Shown: positions 1-7,476 of the stretch, one piece after another
How positions within the stretch are numbered: the stretch's first letter is position 1
Layout: each line of letters begins with the position of its first letter
Origin: an uncultured Lachnospiraceae bacterium
Lineage (GTDB): Bacteria > Bacillota_A > Clostridia > Lachnospirales > Lachnospiraceae
DNA: 10,807 nt
Direction: 5' to 3'
NCBI GenBank assembly: GCA_947564305.1
Contig: CANOBT010000176.1
Coordinates: 1-10,807 of the forward strand
Translations under genes and position numbers: made by a program
Notes under the pieces: generated by a model
Database searches by the model: none
What the model was told of the DNA's origin: nothing
What the model saw: the letters and a program-made list of their open reading frames with translations, nothing else

Positions 1-1264
1 ACGGATGGTTGCAGTAGATTTTTCCGATCGGAAGGAGACAAAAAACCGTCTGAAACAGGCGTATTATCAAATGTTATGTGAATATACAGGGAAGTCTCTT
101 CCCTGGGGGACGCTGACAGGAATCCGACCGACGAAAATTCCCATGGTTTTTCTGGAAGAGGGAAGGGACGATGCATTTATTCGGGAGTATATGCAAAATA
201 CCTATTTTGCATCGGCAAAAAAGATTGATCTTAGCATAGAAGTGGCAAAAAGGGAGCTTCAGCTGCTGCAAAGGCTGGATTATGAAAAGGGCTATAGTCT
301 TTACATAGGAATTCCTTTTTGTCCCAGCACCTGTCTGTACTGTTCCTTTACGTCTTATCCCATTGGTGTATGGGAGAAGCAGGTAGACGCATATCTGGAT
401 GCCCTGGAAAAAGAGATTGATTTTACAGCAGAGCATTTTCGCGATAAACATCTAAACACGGTTTATATTGGCGGAGGAACGCCTACAACTTTAATGCCGC
501 ATCAGCTGCAGAGGCTGATTTGCAAAATAAAAAGCAGTTTTGATCTCTCCTGCTGTATGGAATTTACGGTAGAGGCCGGCCGCCCGGACAGTATCACGAG
601 GGAAAAATTAAAGGTGTTAAGGGAAGAGGGAATTTCCCGCATATCCATAAATCCCCAGACGATGAAAGAAGAGACTTTAAAAATCATCGGCAGGCATCAT
701 ACGGTGAGCGATACCATAGAGAGCTTTCATCTGGCAAGAGAGCTTGGCTTTGACAATATCAATATGGATTTAATCGTGGGACTTCCCGGTGAAACCATCG
801 ATGATGTGGAAGCTACGATGCAGCAGGTCGCAGAGCTTAATCCGGACAATCTGACGGTTCATTCTCTTGCTTTAAAGAGAGCGGCCCGCCTGAAAATGAA
901 CTGGGAAACTTATCAGAATATGACATTTGAGAATACAAATGAGACGATACAGCTGACGGCAGATTATGCCGGACAGATGCATATGACGCCCTATTATTTA
1001 TACCGGCAGAAAAATATGGCAGGTAATTTTGAAAATGTCGGATATGCGAAGGACGGAAAAGAGGGCATTTATAATATTTTGATTATGGAAGAGAAGCAGA
1101 CCATAGCAGCTCTTGGAGCAGGCGCGATTACGAAGAGGGTATATCCGGGCGGGCGAATGGAACGCTGTGAGAATGTAAAGGATGTGGCTCAGTATATTGA
1201 GCGAATTGATGAGATGATCTGGCGCAAGAGGAAATTATTTGAGGAGGAAATAAAATGGCATTAG
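1..1264 (+). CDS. hemZ: HemZ-type radical SAM coproporphyrinogen dehydrogenase (5' end cut by window)
   Basis: This is a cytoplasmic radical SAM enzyme of the HemN/HemZ group, annotated as oxygen-independent coproporphyrinogen III dehydrogenase. The reading frame is open to the left edge; HemZ proteins are usually near 480-500 residues, so perhaps 60-80 N-terminal residues lie outside. Numbering from the ATG at base 5, I see the HemZ-typical WGTLTGIRPTK near residue 34, the [4Fe-4S]/SAM motif CPSTCLYC (Cys106, Cys110, Cys113) and the YIGGGTPT SAM-binding motif near residue 153. The gene ends inside the start of hisS (10-base overlap), so the two are probably translationally coupled in one operon with aspS. 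HemZ rather than HemW is favoured by the GIRPTK block before the radical SAM core. Actual heme-pathway activity is less certain than the family, because many anaerobic Clostridia carrying hemZ lack a full heme pathway. Confidence 0.9.
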   Translation, partial: RMVAVDFSDRKETKNRLKQAYYQMLCEYTGKSLPWGTLTGIRPTKIPMVFLEEGRDDAFIREYMQNTYFASAKKIDLSIEVAKRELQLLQRLDYEKGYSLYIGIPFCPSTCLYCSFTSYPIGVWEKQVDAYLDALEKEIDFTAEHFRDKHLNTVYIGGGTPTTLMPHQLQRLICKIKSSFDLSCCMEFTVEAGRPDSITREKLKVLREEGISRISINPQTMKEETLKIIGRHHTVSDTIESFHLARELGFDNINMDLIVGLPGETIDDVEATMQQVAELNPDNLTVHSLALKRAARLKMNWETYQNMTFENTNETIQLTADYAGQMHMTPYYLYRQKNMAGNFENVGYAKDGKEGIYNILIMEEKQTIAALGAGAITKRVYPGGRMERCENVKDVAQYIERIDEMIWRKRKLFEEEIKWH

Positions 1265-2514
1265 TAAAAAAGCCTGTGACAGGCATGAAGGATATTTTAC
1301 CGGAGGAAATGCAGATCCGCGATTATGTGATCCATGTAATTAAGGAGACCTACCGCGGCTTCGGCTTTACGCCGGTTGAGACGCCATGTATGGAAAACAT
1401 CGCCAATTTGTGCAGCAAACAGGGCGGAGAAAATGAAAAGCTGATTTTTAAAGTATTAAAAAGAGGAGAAAAGTTAAAGTTAGAGAGTGCCAAAAGCGAA
1501 GCCGATCTTACCGATATGGGGCTTCGATACGATCTGACGCTGCCGTTGGCGCGCTTTTACGCCAATAATGCCAACAGTCTGCCATCCCCCTTTAAGGCGT
1601 TGCAGATCGGAAGCGTATGGAGGGCGGACAGGCCCCAGCGAGGACGTTACCGTCAGTTTACCCAGTGCGATATTGATATTCTGGGGGAGCCTTCCAATCT
1701 GGCGGAGATTGAGCTGATTTTGGCTACCACAACAACCCTTGGAAAATTGGGCTTTTCCGGTTTTGAAATCCGCATTAACGAACGGGAAATGTTAAAAGCC
1801 ATGGCAGCTTACAGCGGTTTTCCGGAGGATGCGTACGAAAGTATATTTATTACACTGGACAAAATGGACAAGATCGGTTTAGAGGGCGTTGCAGAAGAAT
1901 TAACGAAAAACGGTTTTGAAAAAGACATCGTTGAAACCTATTTGAACCTATTCACCAAAACAGAAGGGGCAGCAGACGGACGGGAGGCAATTGCACTTTT
2001 GGCAGAAGAGCTTGGAACATTTTTGCCGGAGGATATCAGAGAAAATCTGACTATGATTATAGACAGTGTAGAAAGGACAAAAACGGCAGATTTTAAAATG
2101 GTATTCGATCCCACGCTGGTGCGGGGAATGGGCTATTATACAGGAACGATTTTTGAGATTGCCATACCGGAATTCGGCGGGAGCTGCGGGGGCGGTGGAC
2201 GATACGATAAGATGATCGGCAATTTTACCGGCAATCAGGTTCCGGCATGCGGCTTTTCCATTGGTTTTGAGCGGATCATTCTTCTGCTTTTGGAACAGGG
2301 CTTTCAAATTCCCGCGCAGCCGAAAAAAACAGCCTATTTAATAGAAAAGAAATATCCGGCAGATAAGCTTTGCGAAGTGATCGAAAAGGCACAAAAGGCC
2401 AGGGAAAACGGACAGCAGATTTTAATTGTCCGCATGAATAAAAACAAAAAGTTCCAGAAGGAAAAGCTGGCTGCGGAAGGCTATGAAGCCTTTGAAGAAT
2501 TTTTTTGCAGATAG
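1255..2514 (+). CDS. hisS: Histidine--tRNA ligase, divergent type
   Basis: This class II aminoacyl-tRNA synthetase charges tRNA-His in the cytoplasm. The start is fixed by GAGGAGG at 1241-1247, 7 bases before the ATG. The N-terminal block has the family motif GMKDILPEE (10-18). Motif 2 reads VWRADRPQRGRYRQFTQ (121-137). The histidine-specific loop LVRGMGYYTGTIFEI is at 288-302 (Arg290), GGGGRYD at 312-318, and motif 3 GFSIGFERI at 333-341 (Arg340). Two things are odd. Motif 2 runs into QCDIDILG, which resembles archaeal/eukaryotic HisRS (QCDFDIAG) more than the usual bacterial form. The C-terminal anticodon-binding part after motif 3 is only about 75 residues and lacks the usual GEDE/GEQE-type strand. 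The catalytic set is complete, so it should be an active synthetase rather than a HisZ-type paralogue. It sits between hemZ and aspS in one operon. Confidence 0.95.
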   Translation: MALVKKPVTGMKDILPEEMQIRDYVIHVIKETYRGFGFTPVETPCMENIANLCSKQGGENEKLIFKVLKRGEKLKLESAKSEADLTDMGLRYDLTLPLARFYANNANSLPSPFKALQIGSVWRADRPQRGRYRQFTQCDIDILGEPSNLAEIELILATTTTLGKLGFSGFEIRINEREMLKAMAAYSGFPEDAYESIFITLDKMDKIGLEGVAEELTKNGFEKDIVETYLNLFTKTEGAADGREAIALLAEELGTFLPEDIRENLTMIIDSVERTKTADFKMVFDPTLVRGMGYYTGTIFEIAIPEFGGSCGGGGRYDKMIGNFTGNQVPACGFSIGFERIILLLLEQGFQIPAQPKKTAYLIEKKYPADKLCEVIEKAQKARENGQQILIVRMNKNKKFQKEKLAAEGYEAFEEFFCR

Positions 2515-2530
2515 AAAAACGGCAATAAAC

Positions 2531-2536
2531 AGGAGG
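2531..2536 (+). promoter_or_regulatory. Ribosome binding site of aspS
   Basis: AGGAGG lies 6 bases before the ATG at 2543 and fixes the aspS start. The hisS-aspS gap is only 28 bases, with no room for a T-box leader or separate promoter. Confidence 0.85.
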
Positions 2537-2542
2537 TAGAGT

Positions 2543-4330
2543 ATGGCAGAATCCATGCAGGGGCTGAAAAGGTCCCACAGATGTACAGAGGTATCAAATC
2601 AAAATATCGGGGAAACAGTCACAGTTATGGGCTGGGCGCAGAAAAGACGGAATCTGGGAGCTTTGATTTTTGTGGATTTAAGAGACCGTTCCGGTCTGCT
2701 GCAGATTGTTTTTGATGAAAACAGTGTGGGGAAGGAAGGCTTTTTAAAGGCCGGAACCATACGAAATGAGTTTGTTCTTGCAGTCACCGGAAAAATACAA
2801 AAACGTACCGCTGCCGTGAATGAGAATTTGAAAACAGGGGACATTGAATTGATCGCGGAGGATATCCGTATTTTATCCGAATCCGAGACGCCGCCGTTTC
2901 CCATTGAAGAAAACAGCCAGACAAAGGACGAGCTTCGTTTGAAATATCGGTATCTGGATTTGCGGAGACCGGATATACAGAAGAATATGATGTTAAGAAG
3001 CAGAGTGATTTATCTGATGCGCGAATTTATGGCGAAGGAAGGATTTTTGGAGATCGAAACGCCGATTCTCTGCAAATCCACGCCGGAGGGGGCGAGAGAT
3101 TATTTGGTGCCCAGCCGCATTCATCCGGGGCATTTTTATGCGCTGCCCCAGTCGCCTCAGATTTATAAACAGCTTTTGATGTGTTCCGGCTATGACCGTT
3201 ATTTCCAGATTGCCAAATGCTTTCGGGATGAGGATCTCCGGGCAGATCGTCAGCCGGAATTTACCCAGGCAGACATGGAGCTGTCTTTTGTAGATGTAGA
3301 TGATGTGATTGACGTAAATGAACGTCTGCTGCAGTATGTATTTAAAGAGGCAATCGGTGTGGATATACAGATTCCCCTTCCAAGGATGCCCTGGCAGGAG
3401 GCTATGGACCGTTTTGGGTCCGATAAGCCGGATACCCGTTTCGGCATGGAATTAAAAGATGTTTCCGAAATTGTAAAAAGCTGTGGATTCGGTGTGTTTA
3501 CAGGAGCTTTGGAAAACGGAGGCTCTGTCCGGGGAATCAATGTCAGCGGACAGGGAAGTATGCCCAGAAAGAAAATAGATAAGCTGGTGGAATTTGCCAA
3601 AGGCTATGGCGCCAAAGGACTTGCTTATCTTGTGATCAACGAGGACGGCAGCTACAAATCTTCTTTTGCAAAGTTTATGACAGAGGAAGAGCTTGCGGCT
3701 CTGGTTTCGGCTATGGAAGGAAAACCGGGAGATCTGCTTTTATTTGCGGCAGATAAAAATAAAATTGTATGGAATGTACTGGGTGCATTGCGTCTTGAAA
3801 TGGCAAAGGAATTGGATTTGCTGGACCCCGATCAGTATCATTTCTTATGGGTGACGGAGTTCCCGCTGCTGGAATGGTCCGAGGAGGAGAACCGTTTTAT
3901 GGCGATGCATCATCCTTTTACCATGCCTGTGGAAGAGGATTGGGAAAACGTGGATTCCAATCCCGGTGCAGTGCGGGCAAAGGCCTATGACATTGTGTTA
4001 AACGGCACGGAGCTTGGAGGCGGTTCGGTCCGTATCCACCAGAACGATATTCAAGAGAAGATGTTTGAGGTTTTAGGCTTTACAAAGGAAAGTGCCCATG
4101 AGCAGTTTGGATTTCTGCTGGATGCATTTCAGTACGGCGTACCGCCTCATGCAGGACTTGCCTATGGCGTCGACCGTATGGTGATGCATATGGTGCATGC
4201 AGATTCCATTCGTGATGTTATTGCTTTCCCGAAAGTAAAGGATGCTTCCTGTCTGATGACAGAGGCGCCGGGAACCGTGGATGAAAAGCAGTTAGAGGAG
4301 CTTTGGCTGCAGATTACAGATACGGAATAA
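2543..4330 (+). CDS. aspS: Aspartate--tRNA ligase, bacterial type
   Basis: This cytoplasmic class IIb synthetase charges tRNA-Asp. At 595 residues it is the usual length for the bacterial form. The N-terminal OB-fold anticodon domain (about 1-110) includes VTVMGWAQKRRNLGALIF. Motif 1 surrounds EFMAKEGFLEIETP (161-174). Motif 2 is YFQIAKCFRDEDLRADRQPE (220-239) followed by FTQAD. A bacterial GAD insertion domain covers about 290-425. Motif 3 is GLAYGVDRMVM (538-548). In the OB fold, Leu38 of RRNLG sits where discriminating AspRS enzymes carry Leu and non-discriminating ones often carry His, so I infer a tRNA-Asp-specific enzyme; this is inference from one position. It is the last gene of the hemZ-hisS-aspS operon, with a terminator directly downstream. 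Confidence 0.97.
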   Translation: MAESMQGLKRSHRCTEVSNQNIGETVTVMGWAQKRRNLGALIFVDLRDRSGLLQIVFDENSVGKEGFLKAGTIRNEFVLAVTGKIQKRTAAVNENLKTGDIELIAEDIRILSESETPPFPIEENSQTKDELRLKYRYLDLRRPDIQKNMMLRSRVIYLMREFMAKEGFLEIETPILCKSTPEGARDYLVPSRIHPGHFYALPQSPQIYKQLLMCSGYDRYFQIAKCFRDEDLRADRQPEFTQADMELSFVDVDDVIDVNERLLQYVFKEAIGVDIQIPLPRMPWQEAMDRFGSDKPDTRFGMELKDVSEIVKSCGFGVFTGALENGGSVRGINVSGQGSMPRKKIDKLVEFAKGYGAKGLAYLVINEDGSYKSSFAKFMTEEELAALVSAMEGKPGDLLLFAADKNKIVWNVLGALRLEMAKELDLLDPDQYHFLWVTEFPLLEWSEEENRFMAMHHPFTMPVEEDWENVDSNPGAVRAKAYDIVLNGTELGGGSVRIHQNDIQEKMFEVLGFTKESAHEQFGFLLDAFQYGVPPHAGLAYGVDRMVMHMVHADSIRDVIAFPKVKDASCLMTEAPGTVDEKQLEELWLQITDTE

Positions 4331-4340
4331 AAAGAAAAAA

Positions 4341-4380
4341 CAGAGAAACAGGCATCCGCAAGGGTGCTTATTTCTTTTTT
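4341..4380 (+). terminator. Rho-independent terminator after aspS
   Basis: The core stem GCATCC / GGGTGC (4353-4358 / 4363-4368) closes a GCAA tetraloop. Outer A-rich/T-rich arms extend the stem, and a T-rich tract (TTTCTTTTTT, 4371-4380) follows. It begins about 10 bases after the aspS stop. Confidence 0.88.
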
Positions 4381-4443
4381 ATATCCTTTGAATCTTTATC
4401 ACATAAAATAAACATTTGCATACAATAATAAGAAAATAATTGT

Positions 4444-4448
4444 AGGAG
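4444..4448 (+). promoter_or_regulatory. Ribosome binding site that sets the amidase TTG start
   Basis: AGGAG ends 8 bases before the TTG at 4457. Upstream in the same frame there are only about 15 open codons after a TAA at 4409-4411, with no ATG, GTG or TTG. The TTG is therefore the only well-supported start. A weak -10-like TACAAT at 4421-4426 precedes it without a convincing -35. Confidence 0.7.
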
Positions 4449-4456
4449 CAAAAGCT

Positions 4457-5257
4457 TTGGCAGTCATTGTAATAGATGCCGGACATGGCGGCTTCGATAA
4501 TGGCGCAATGTATCAGGGGAGAAAAGAAAAGGATGATAACCTTAACCTGGCATTGGCCGTAGGAAAAATATTGGAACGGCAGGGATATCATGTAGTATAT
4601 ACCAGGACGACGGATATTTATCAGTCTCCTTACGAAAAAGCCCAGATCGGAAACGAGGCGGGGGCAGATTATTTTATTTCCTTTCACCGGAATTCCGGAG
4701 AAAACGACAACACCTATAACGGTGTGCAAACGTTGATTTACGGAGGCGACGAGAGAGCGGAGCGTCTGGCAGAGGATATCAATGAGGAGCTGGAAAAAGC
4801 AGGATTTGTAAATCTGGGCATTGAGGAGAGAACCGGTCTTGTCGTTTTAAGAAGAACAGAGATGCCGGCTGTGCTGATTGAAGCCGGATTTATTAACCAT
4901 GACCGGGACAATGAAATTTTTGACAATAATTTTAACGAGGTTGCAAGTGCGATTGCAATGGGGATTGAGCGTGCCGTTCCTTTAGAAGGGAATATCACAG
5001 ATCAAAGCACAAAGGAAAGAGATGAAAACCCGGCTTCGGTATTTGGCATCGAGGTAGGAAGGTTTGAATATCGGACAACGGCAAATTTTATGGCAGAACA
5101 GCTGACGGATCAGGGATTTGACAGTTATGTTGCAGAAGAAGATCAGATTCTTCATGTGATAGCAGGAAAAGAGGATTCTTTGGAAAATGCCTTAAAGCTT
5201 CAGAAAGAGCTGCGAAATCTGGGGTATGTGACAATGGTGGTATCTACAATGAGATAA
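4457..5257 (+). CDS. N-acetylmuramoyl-L-alanine amidase (Amidase_3) with C-terminal SPOR-like domain, leaderless
   Basis: This is a zinc amidase that cleaves the lactyl-L-alanine amide bond of peptidoglycan. Amidase_3 spans about residues 2-175: AVIVIDAGHGG supplies the first zinc histidine (His10), GRKEKDDNLNLA the glutamate (Glu24), SFHRNS the second histidine (His77), and VLIEAGFINH the catalytic glutamate (Glu142). After a hydrophilic linker (about 176-192), residues 193-264 look like a SPOR-type fold (FGIEVGRF...HVIAG...LGYVTMVV), a domain that binds denuded glycan strands. The protein starts directly at the first beta strand, with no signal peptide or membrane anchor and no upstream room for one. 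It could be released by lysis or a holin, like a phage endolysin, by an unconventional route, or act inside the cell. It stands alone, behind the aspS terminator and ahead of the two-component promoter. Confidence 0.88.
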   Translation: MAVIVIDAGHGGFDNGAMYQGRKEKDDNLNLALAVGKILERQGYHVVYTRTTDIYQSPYEKAQIGNEAGADYFISFHRNSGENDNTYNGVQTLIYGGDERAERLAEDINEELEKAGFVNLGIEERTGLVVLRRTEMPAVLIEAGFINHDRDNEIFDNNFNEVASAIAMGIERAVPLEGNITDQSTKERDENPASVFGIEVGRFEYRTTANFMAEQLTDQGFDSYVAEEDQILHVIAGKEDSLENALKLQKELRNLGYVTMVVSTMR

Positions 5258-5270
5258 GCTGAGATAAGCG

Positions 5271-5324
5271 TTTTAATCTGTTTTTAATCTTTCTGCTGTA
5301 ATCTGAAAAGCAAATAGTTATAAT
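5271..5324 (+). promoter_or_regulatory. Promoter with phased direct repeats before the two-component operon
   Basis: A perfect TATAAT (5319-5324) lies about 36 bases before the SD-bearing start region; transcription would begin near 5331. The -35 position (5296-5301, CTGTAA) is poor, as in activator-dependent promoters. Upstream, TTTTAATCT occurs at 5271-5279 and again at 5282-5290 (11-base phase), and a third TAATCT is at 5299-5304. Direct repeats at about one helical turn are the usual binding pattern of OmpR-family regulators, so autoregulation by the gene below is likely but inferred. Confidence 0.6.
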
Positions 5325-5366
5325 GGAGATACTGTAGAGAAATTTTCGTTTACAGCAGGAGGATAT

Positions 5367-6041
5367 ATGCGGTTACTTGTAGTAGAAGATGAGAAAGATA
5401 TGAACCGGATTCTTGTTAAAGAACTGGAGTCAGAAGGTTATCTGGTGGATAGCTGCTATGATGGGGAGAGTGCATTTGATTATTTGTGTATGGCAGAGTA
5501 TGATGGTGCAATTTTAGATATTATGATACCGGGAATGGATGGATTTTCCATTGTAAAGAAGATACGCAGCAGAGGAATTTCGACCCCGATTCTGTTTTTA
5601 AGTGCAAAAAGCGATGTCAATGATATCGTCCGGGGACTTGATCTGGGTGCAGATGATTATATGATAAAGCCTTTTAAATTCAAGGAGCTTTTGGCAAGAG
5701 TCCGCATGATCACCCGAAAAAAGGCCGATGTTCATGAAAATATCTACAGATGCGGCGACCTGATGATAGACTGTAATGACTGTACAGTAAAAAGGGAAGG
5801 AAGATTGATTGAGCTTTCCCCAAAGGAATATTCGATATTGCTTTATTTGATCCGCAATCAGAATATTGTAGTGACCAGGGAACAGATTGAGGCGAATATA
5901 TGGGATTTTGAACGGGACAATACATCAAATCTGATTGATGTTTATATTCGTTACCTGAGGAAAAAGATTGATGATGGTTTTGAATTTAAGATGATTCAGA
6001 CCATTCGAGGGGTGGGATATATATTAAAAGGAAACAGCTAA
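5367..6041 (+). CDS. OmpR/PhoB-family response regulator
   Basis: This cytoplasmic DNA-binding regulator is phosphorylated by the kinase encoded next. AGGAGG at 5357-5362 sets the ATG, with a short 4-base spacing. The receiver domain (about 1-118) has the acidic pocket Glu7/Asp8, the phospho-acceptor Asp51 in YDGAILDIMIPGMDG, the switch Ser78 in ILFLSAKSD, and Lys100 in DDYMIKPF. The winged-helix effector (about 126-222) shows LSPKEYSILLYLIRN, the recognition-helix region SNLIDVYIRYLRKKI, and the terminal hairpin IRGVGYIL. Its 224 residues match the family. The tail LKGNS runs past the usual end because ATTA replaces what would be an ATGA overlap with the kinase gene. The target genes cannot be read from the sequence; the phased repeats in its own promoter suggest autoregulation. 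Confidence 0.95.
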   Translation: MRLLVVEDEKDMNRILVKELESEGYLVDSCYDGESAFDYLCMAEYDGAILDIMIPGMDGFSIVKKIRSRGISTPILFLSAKSDVNDIVRGLDLGADDYMIKPFKFKELLARVRMITRKKADVHENIYRCGDLMIDCNDCTVKREGRLIELSPKEYSILLYLIRNQNIVVTREQIEANIWDFERDNTSNLIDVYIRYLRKKIDDGFEFKMIQTIRGVGYILKGNS

Positions 6042-6070
6042 AACAGGTATCCATTATCCGCTATATCGTA

Positions 6071-7396
6071 GTGATCCCTGCGGTTGCGCTGATTACAATG
6101 GCAGTGGTTATATTGGTGGTGATTCGGCTTTTGTCCAATGCAGCCATAGATTCTGAGATCAAACGGAGCCTGGTAAAAGACGTAAGAGTGAACAGGAACA
6201 ATATTTTTGTGGAAAATAATGAACTGGTGATCCCAGAGGATCTTTTCGATCAAAGCGATTCGGTTTATTTTTTGATTTTAAGAAGAGACGGATCTATTAT
6301 AGAAGGAGAGTATCCGGAAGAGGCTTCAGAGAGACTGGCACAATGTGAGATAGACGCAGGCATCAGCCATACCGTACTCTTCCAGGGTATGAAATATTAT
6401 ATCAGAGACAGCAGGATTGAAAAATACCAGGGAACGACGATTTTTATACGGGGTGTCATCAGAAGATCGGATGCGGAAAGTTTTTACCGCAGGATTGAGT
6501 TGGCTGCCTATATCAGTATGGTGTGTGTGTTGTTTTTCATGTTTATCTGTGAGATTATTCTGGCAAAGCGAATTTCGAAAGAATTAAAAAATATGTGTAA
6601 TACGGCGGCGAGCATCGGTTCTAATCTGGATTTATCCCAGAGAATGGAATGTGAGGATCAGTTTTATGAAATTGCAACCTTAGCGCAGGCCAATAACCGT
6701 ATGCTGGATCAGATGGAGCAGACGCTTAAACAGCAGGAGCAGTTTACATCAGATGTTGCCCATGAGCTTCGAACGCCGGTTGCAGTTGTGCTTGCACAGT
6801 GTGAATATGTGACGGGGAAGAAATTAAGCGAAGCGGAGACAAAGGAGTTTATTGAGGTGGTCTGCCGGCAGTCCGGTAAAATGGACATGCTGATTGTGCA
6901 ATTACTGGAACTTTCCCGATTGGATCAAGACCGGATGACACTGCAGCATGAAATGTTAGATCTGATGGAAATTGTACAGTTTGTTTGTGAGGAGCAGCAG
7001 GACAAGGCAGCAGAAAAAGTGACCATAAATCTGGATTTAAAAGAAGTGTTTTCCAGAGGAGATATCAATCTGATCTCGATTGTGATTTTGAATTTGCTTA
7101 CAAATGCAGTAAAATTCAGCAATCCAGGGGGACAAATTGATATTTCCACAGGAGAAGAAGACGAGTGGGTATATGTGTCGGTAAAAGATTACGGAATTGG
7201 AATCGATCCGGAGGATCTGGAAAATATCTTTCGTCGGTTTTATAAATGCGACAAATCCAGAAATGCGGAGGGCTTTGGCCTTGGACTTTCCCTTTCGGAA
7301 AAGATTGCCGTAAAACACGGCGGGAAGATTACGGTTTCAAGTGAAAAAGGAAAAGGCAGTGTATTTACCTTATATCTGCCGAGGGTTCAGATCTGA
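6071..7396 (+). CDS. Sensor histidine kinase (HisKA/HATPase), true start probably upstream near 6023
   Basis: This membrane sensor kinase is the partner of the preceding regulator. From the GTG at 6071 it has 441 residues: membrane helix 1 (about 2-21), an extracytoplasmic sensor of about 120 residues (22-143), helix 2 (about 144-165), HAMP (about 166-218), HisKA with phospho-accepting His231 in SDVAHELRTP, and HATPase_c with the N box NLLTNAVKFS (341-350), the G1 box DYGIGI (373-378) and the G2 box GFGLGLSL (401-408). The sensor part is not recognisable. The GTG has no ribosome binding site and removes the basic lead-in KRKQLKQ that would normally precede helix 1. The frame stays open upstream to 5990 but holds no ATG, GTG or TTG. 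An ATT at 6023, preceded by GAGG/GGGG-like bases (6007-6016) and overlapping the regulator gene by 19 bases, is the best-placed start. Confidence 0.9.
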   Translation: MIPAVALITMAVVILVVIRLLSNAAIDSEIKRSLVKDVRVNRNNIFVENNELVIPEDLFDQSDSVYFLILRRDGSIIEGEYPEEASERLAQCEIDAGISHTVLFQGMKYYIRDSRIEKYQGTTIFIRGVIRRSDAESFYRRIELAAYISMVCVLFFMFICEIILAKRISKELKNMCNTAASIGSNLDLSQRMECEDQFYEIATLAQANNRMLDQMEQTLKQQEQFTSDVAHELRTPVAVVLAQCEYVTGKKLSEAETKEFIEVVCRQSGKMDMLIVQLLELSRLDQDRMTLQHEMLDLMEIVQFVCEEQQDKAAEKVTINLDLKEVFSRGDINLISIVILNLLTNAVKFSNPGGQIDISTGEEDEWVYVSVKDYGIGIDPEDLENIFRRFYKCDKSRNAEGFGLGLSLSEKIAVKHGGKITVSSEKGKGSVFTLYLPRVQI

Positions 7397-7441
7397 AATA
7401 TATGCTTGGGGATTATTATTGTCAAGGCTTTCATTTTGGTA

Positions 7442-7470
7442 TTGAAATTTTATTGATGATTGCATATAAT
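7442..7470 (+). promoter_or_regulatory. Promoter of the putative antitoxin RNA
   Basis: TTGAAA (7442-7447), a 17-base spacer and a perfect TATAAT (7465-7470) form one of the best promoters in the window. No ORF with a ribosome binding site follows. Transcription should start near 7477 and run toward the toxin gene. Confidence 0.75.
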
Positions 7471-7476
7471 GTACTT

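Noticed and set aside
1948..2307. Antisense ORF inside hisS, and similar ones in hemZ and aspS
   Set aside because: These are shadow frames of well-supported synthetase and radical SAM genes.
4387..4426. Strong promoter for the amidase gene
   Set aside because: TACAAT is present at 4421-4426, but no -35 lies at 16-18 bases and TTTGAA is 28 bases away. It is kept only as a remark.
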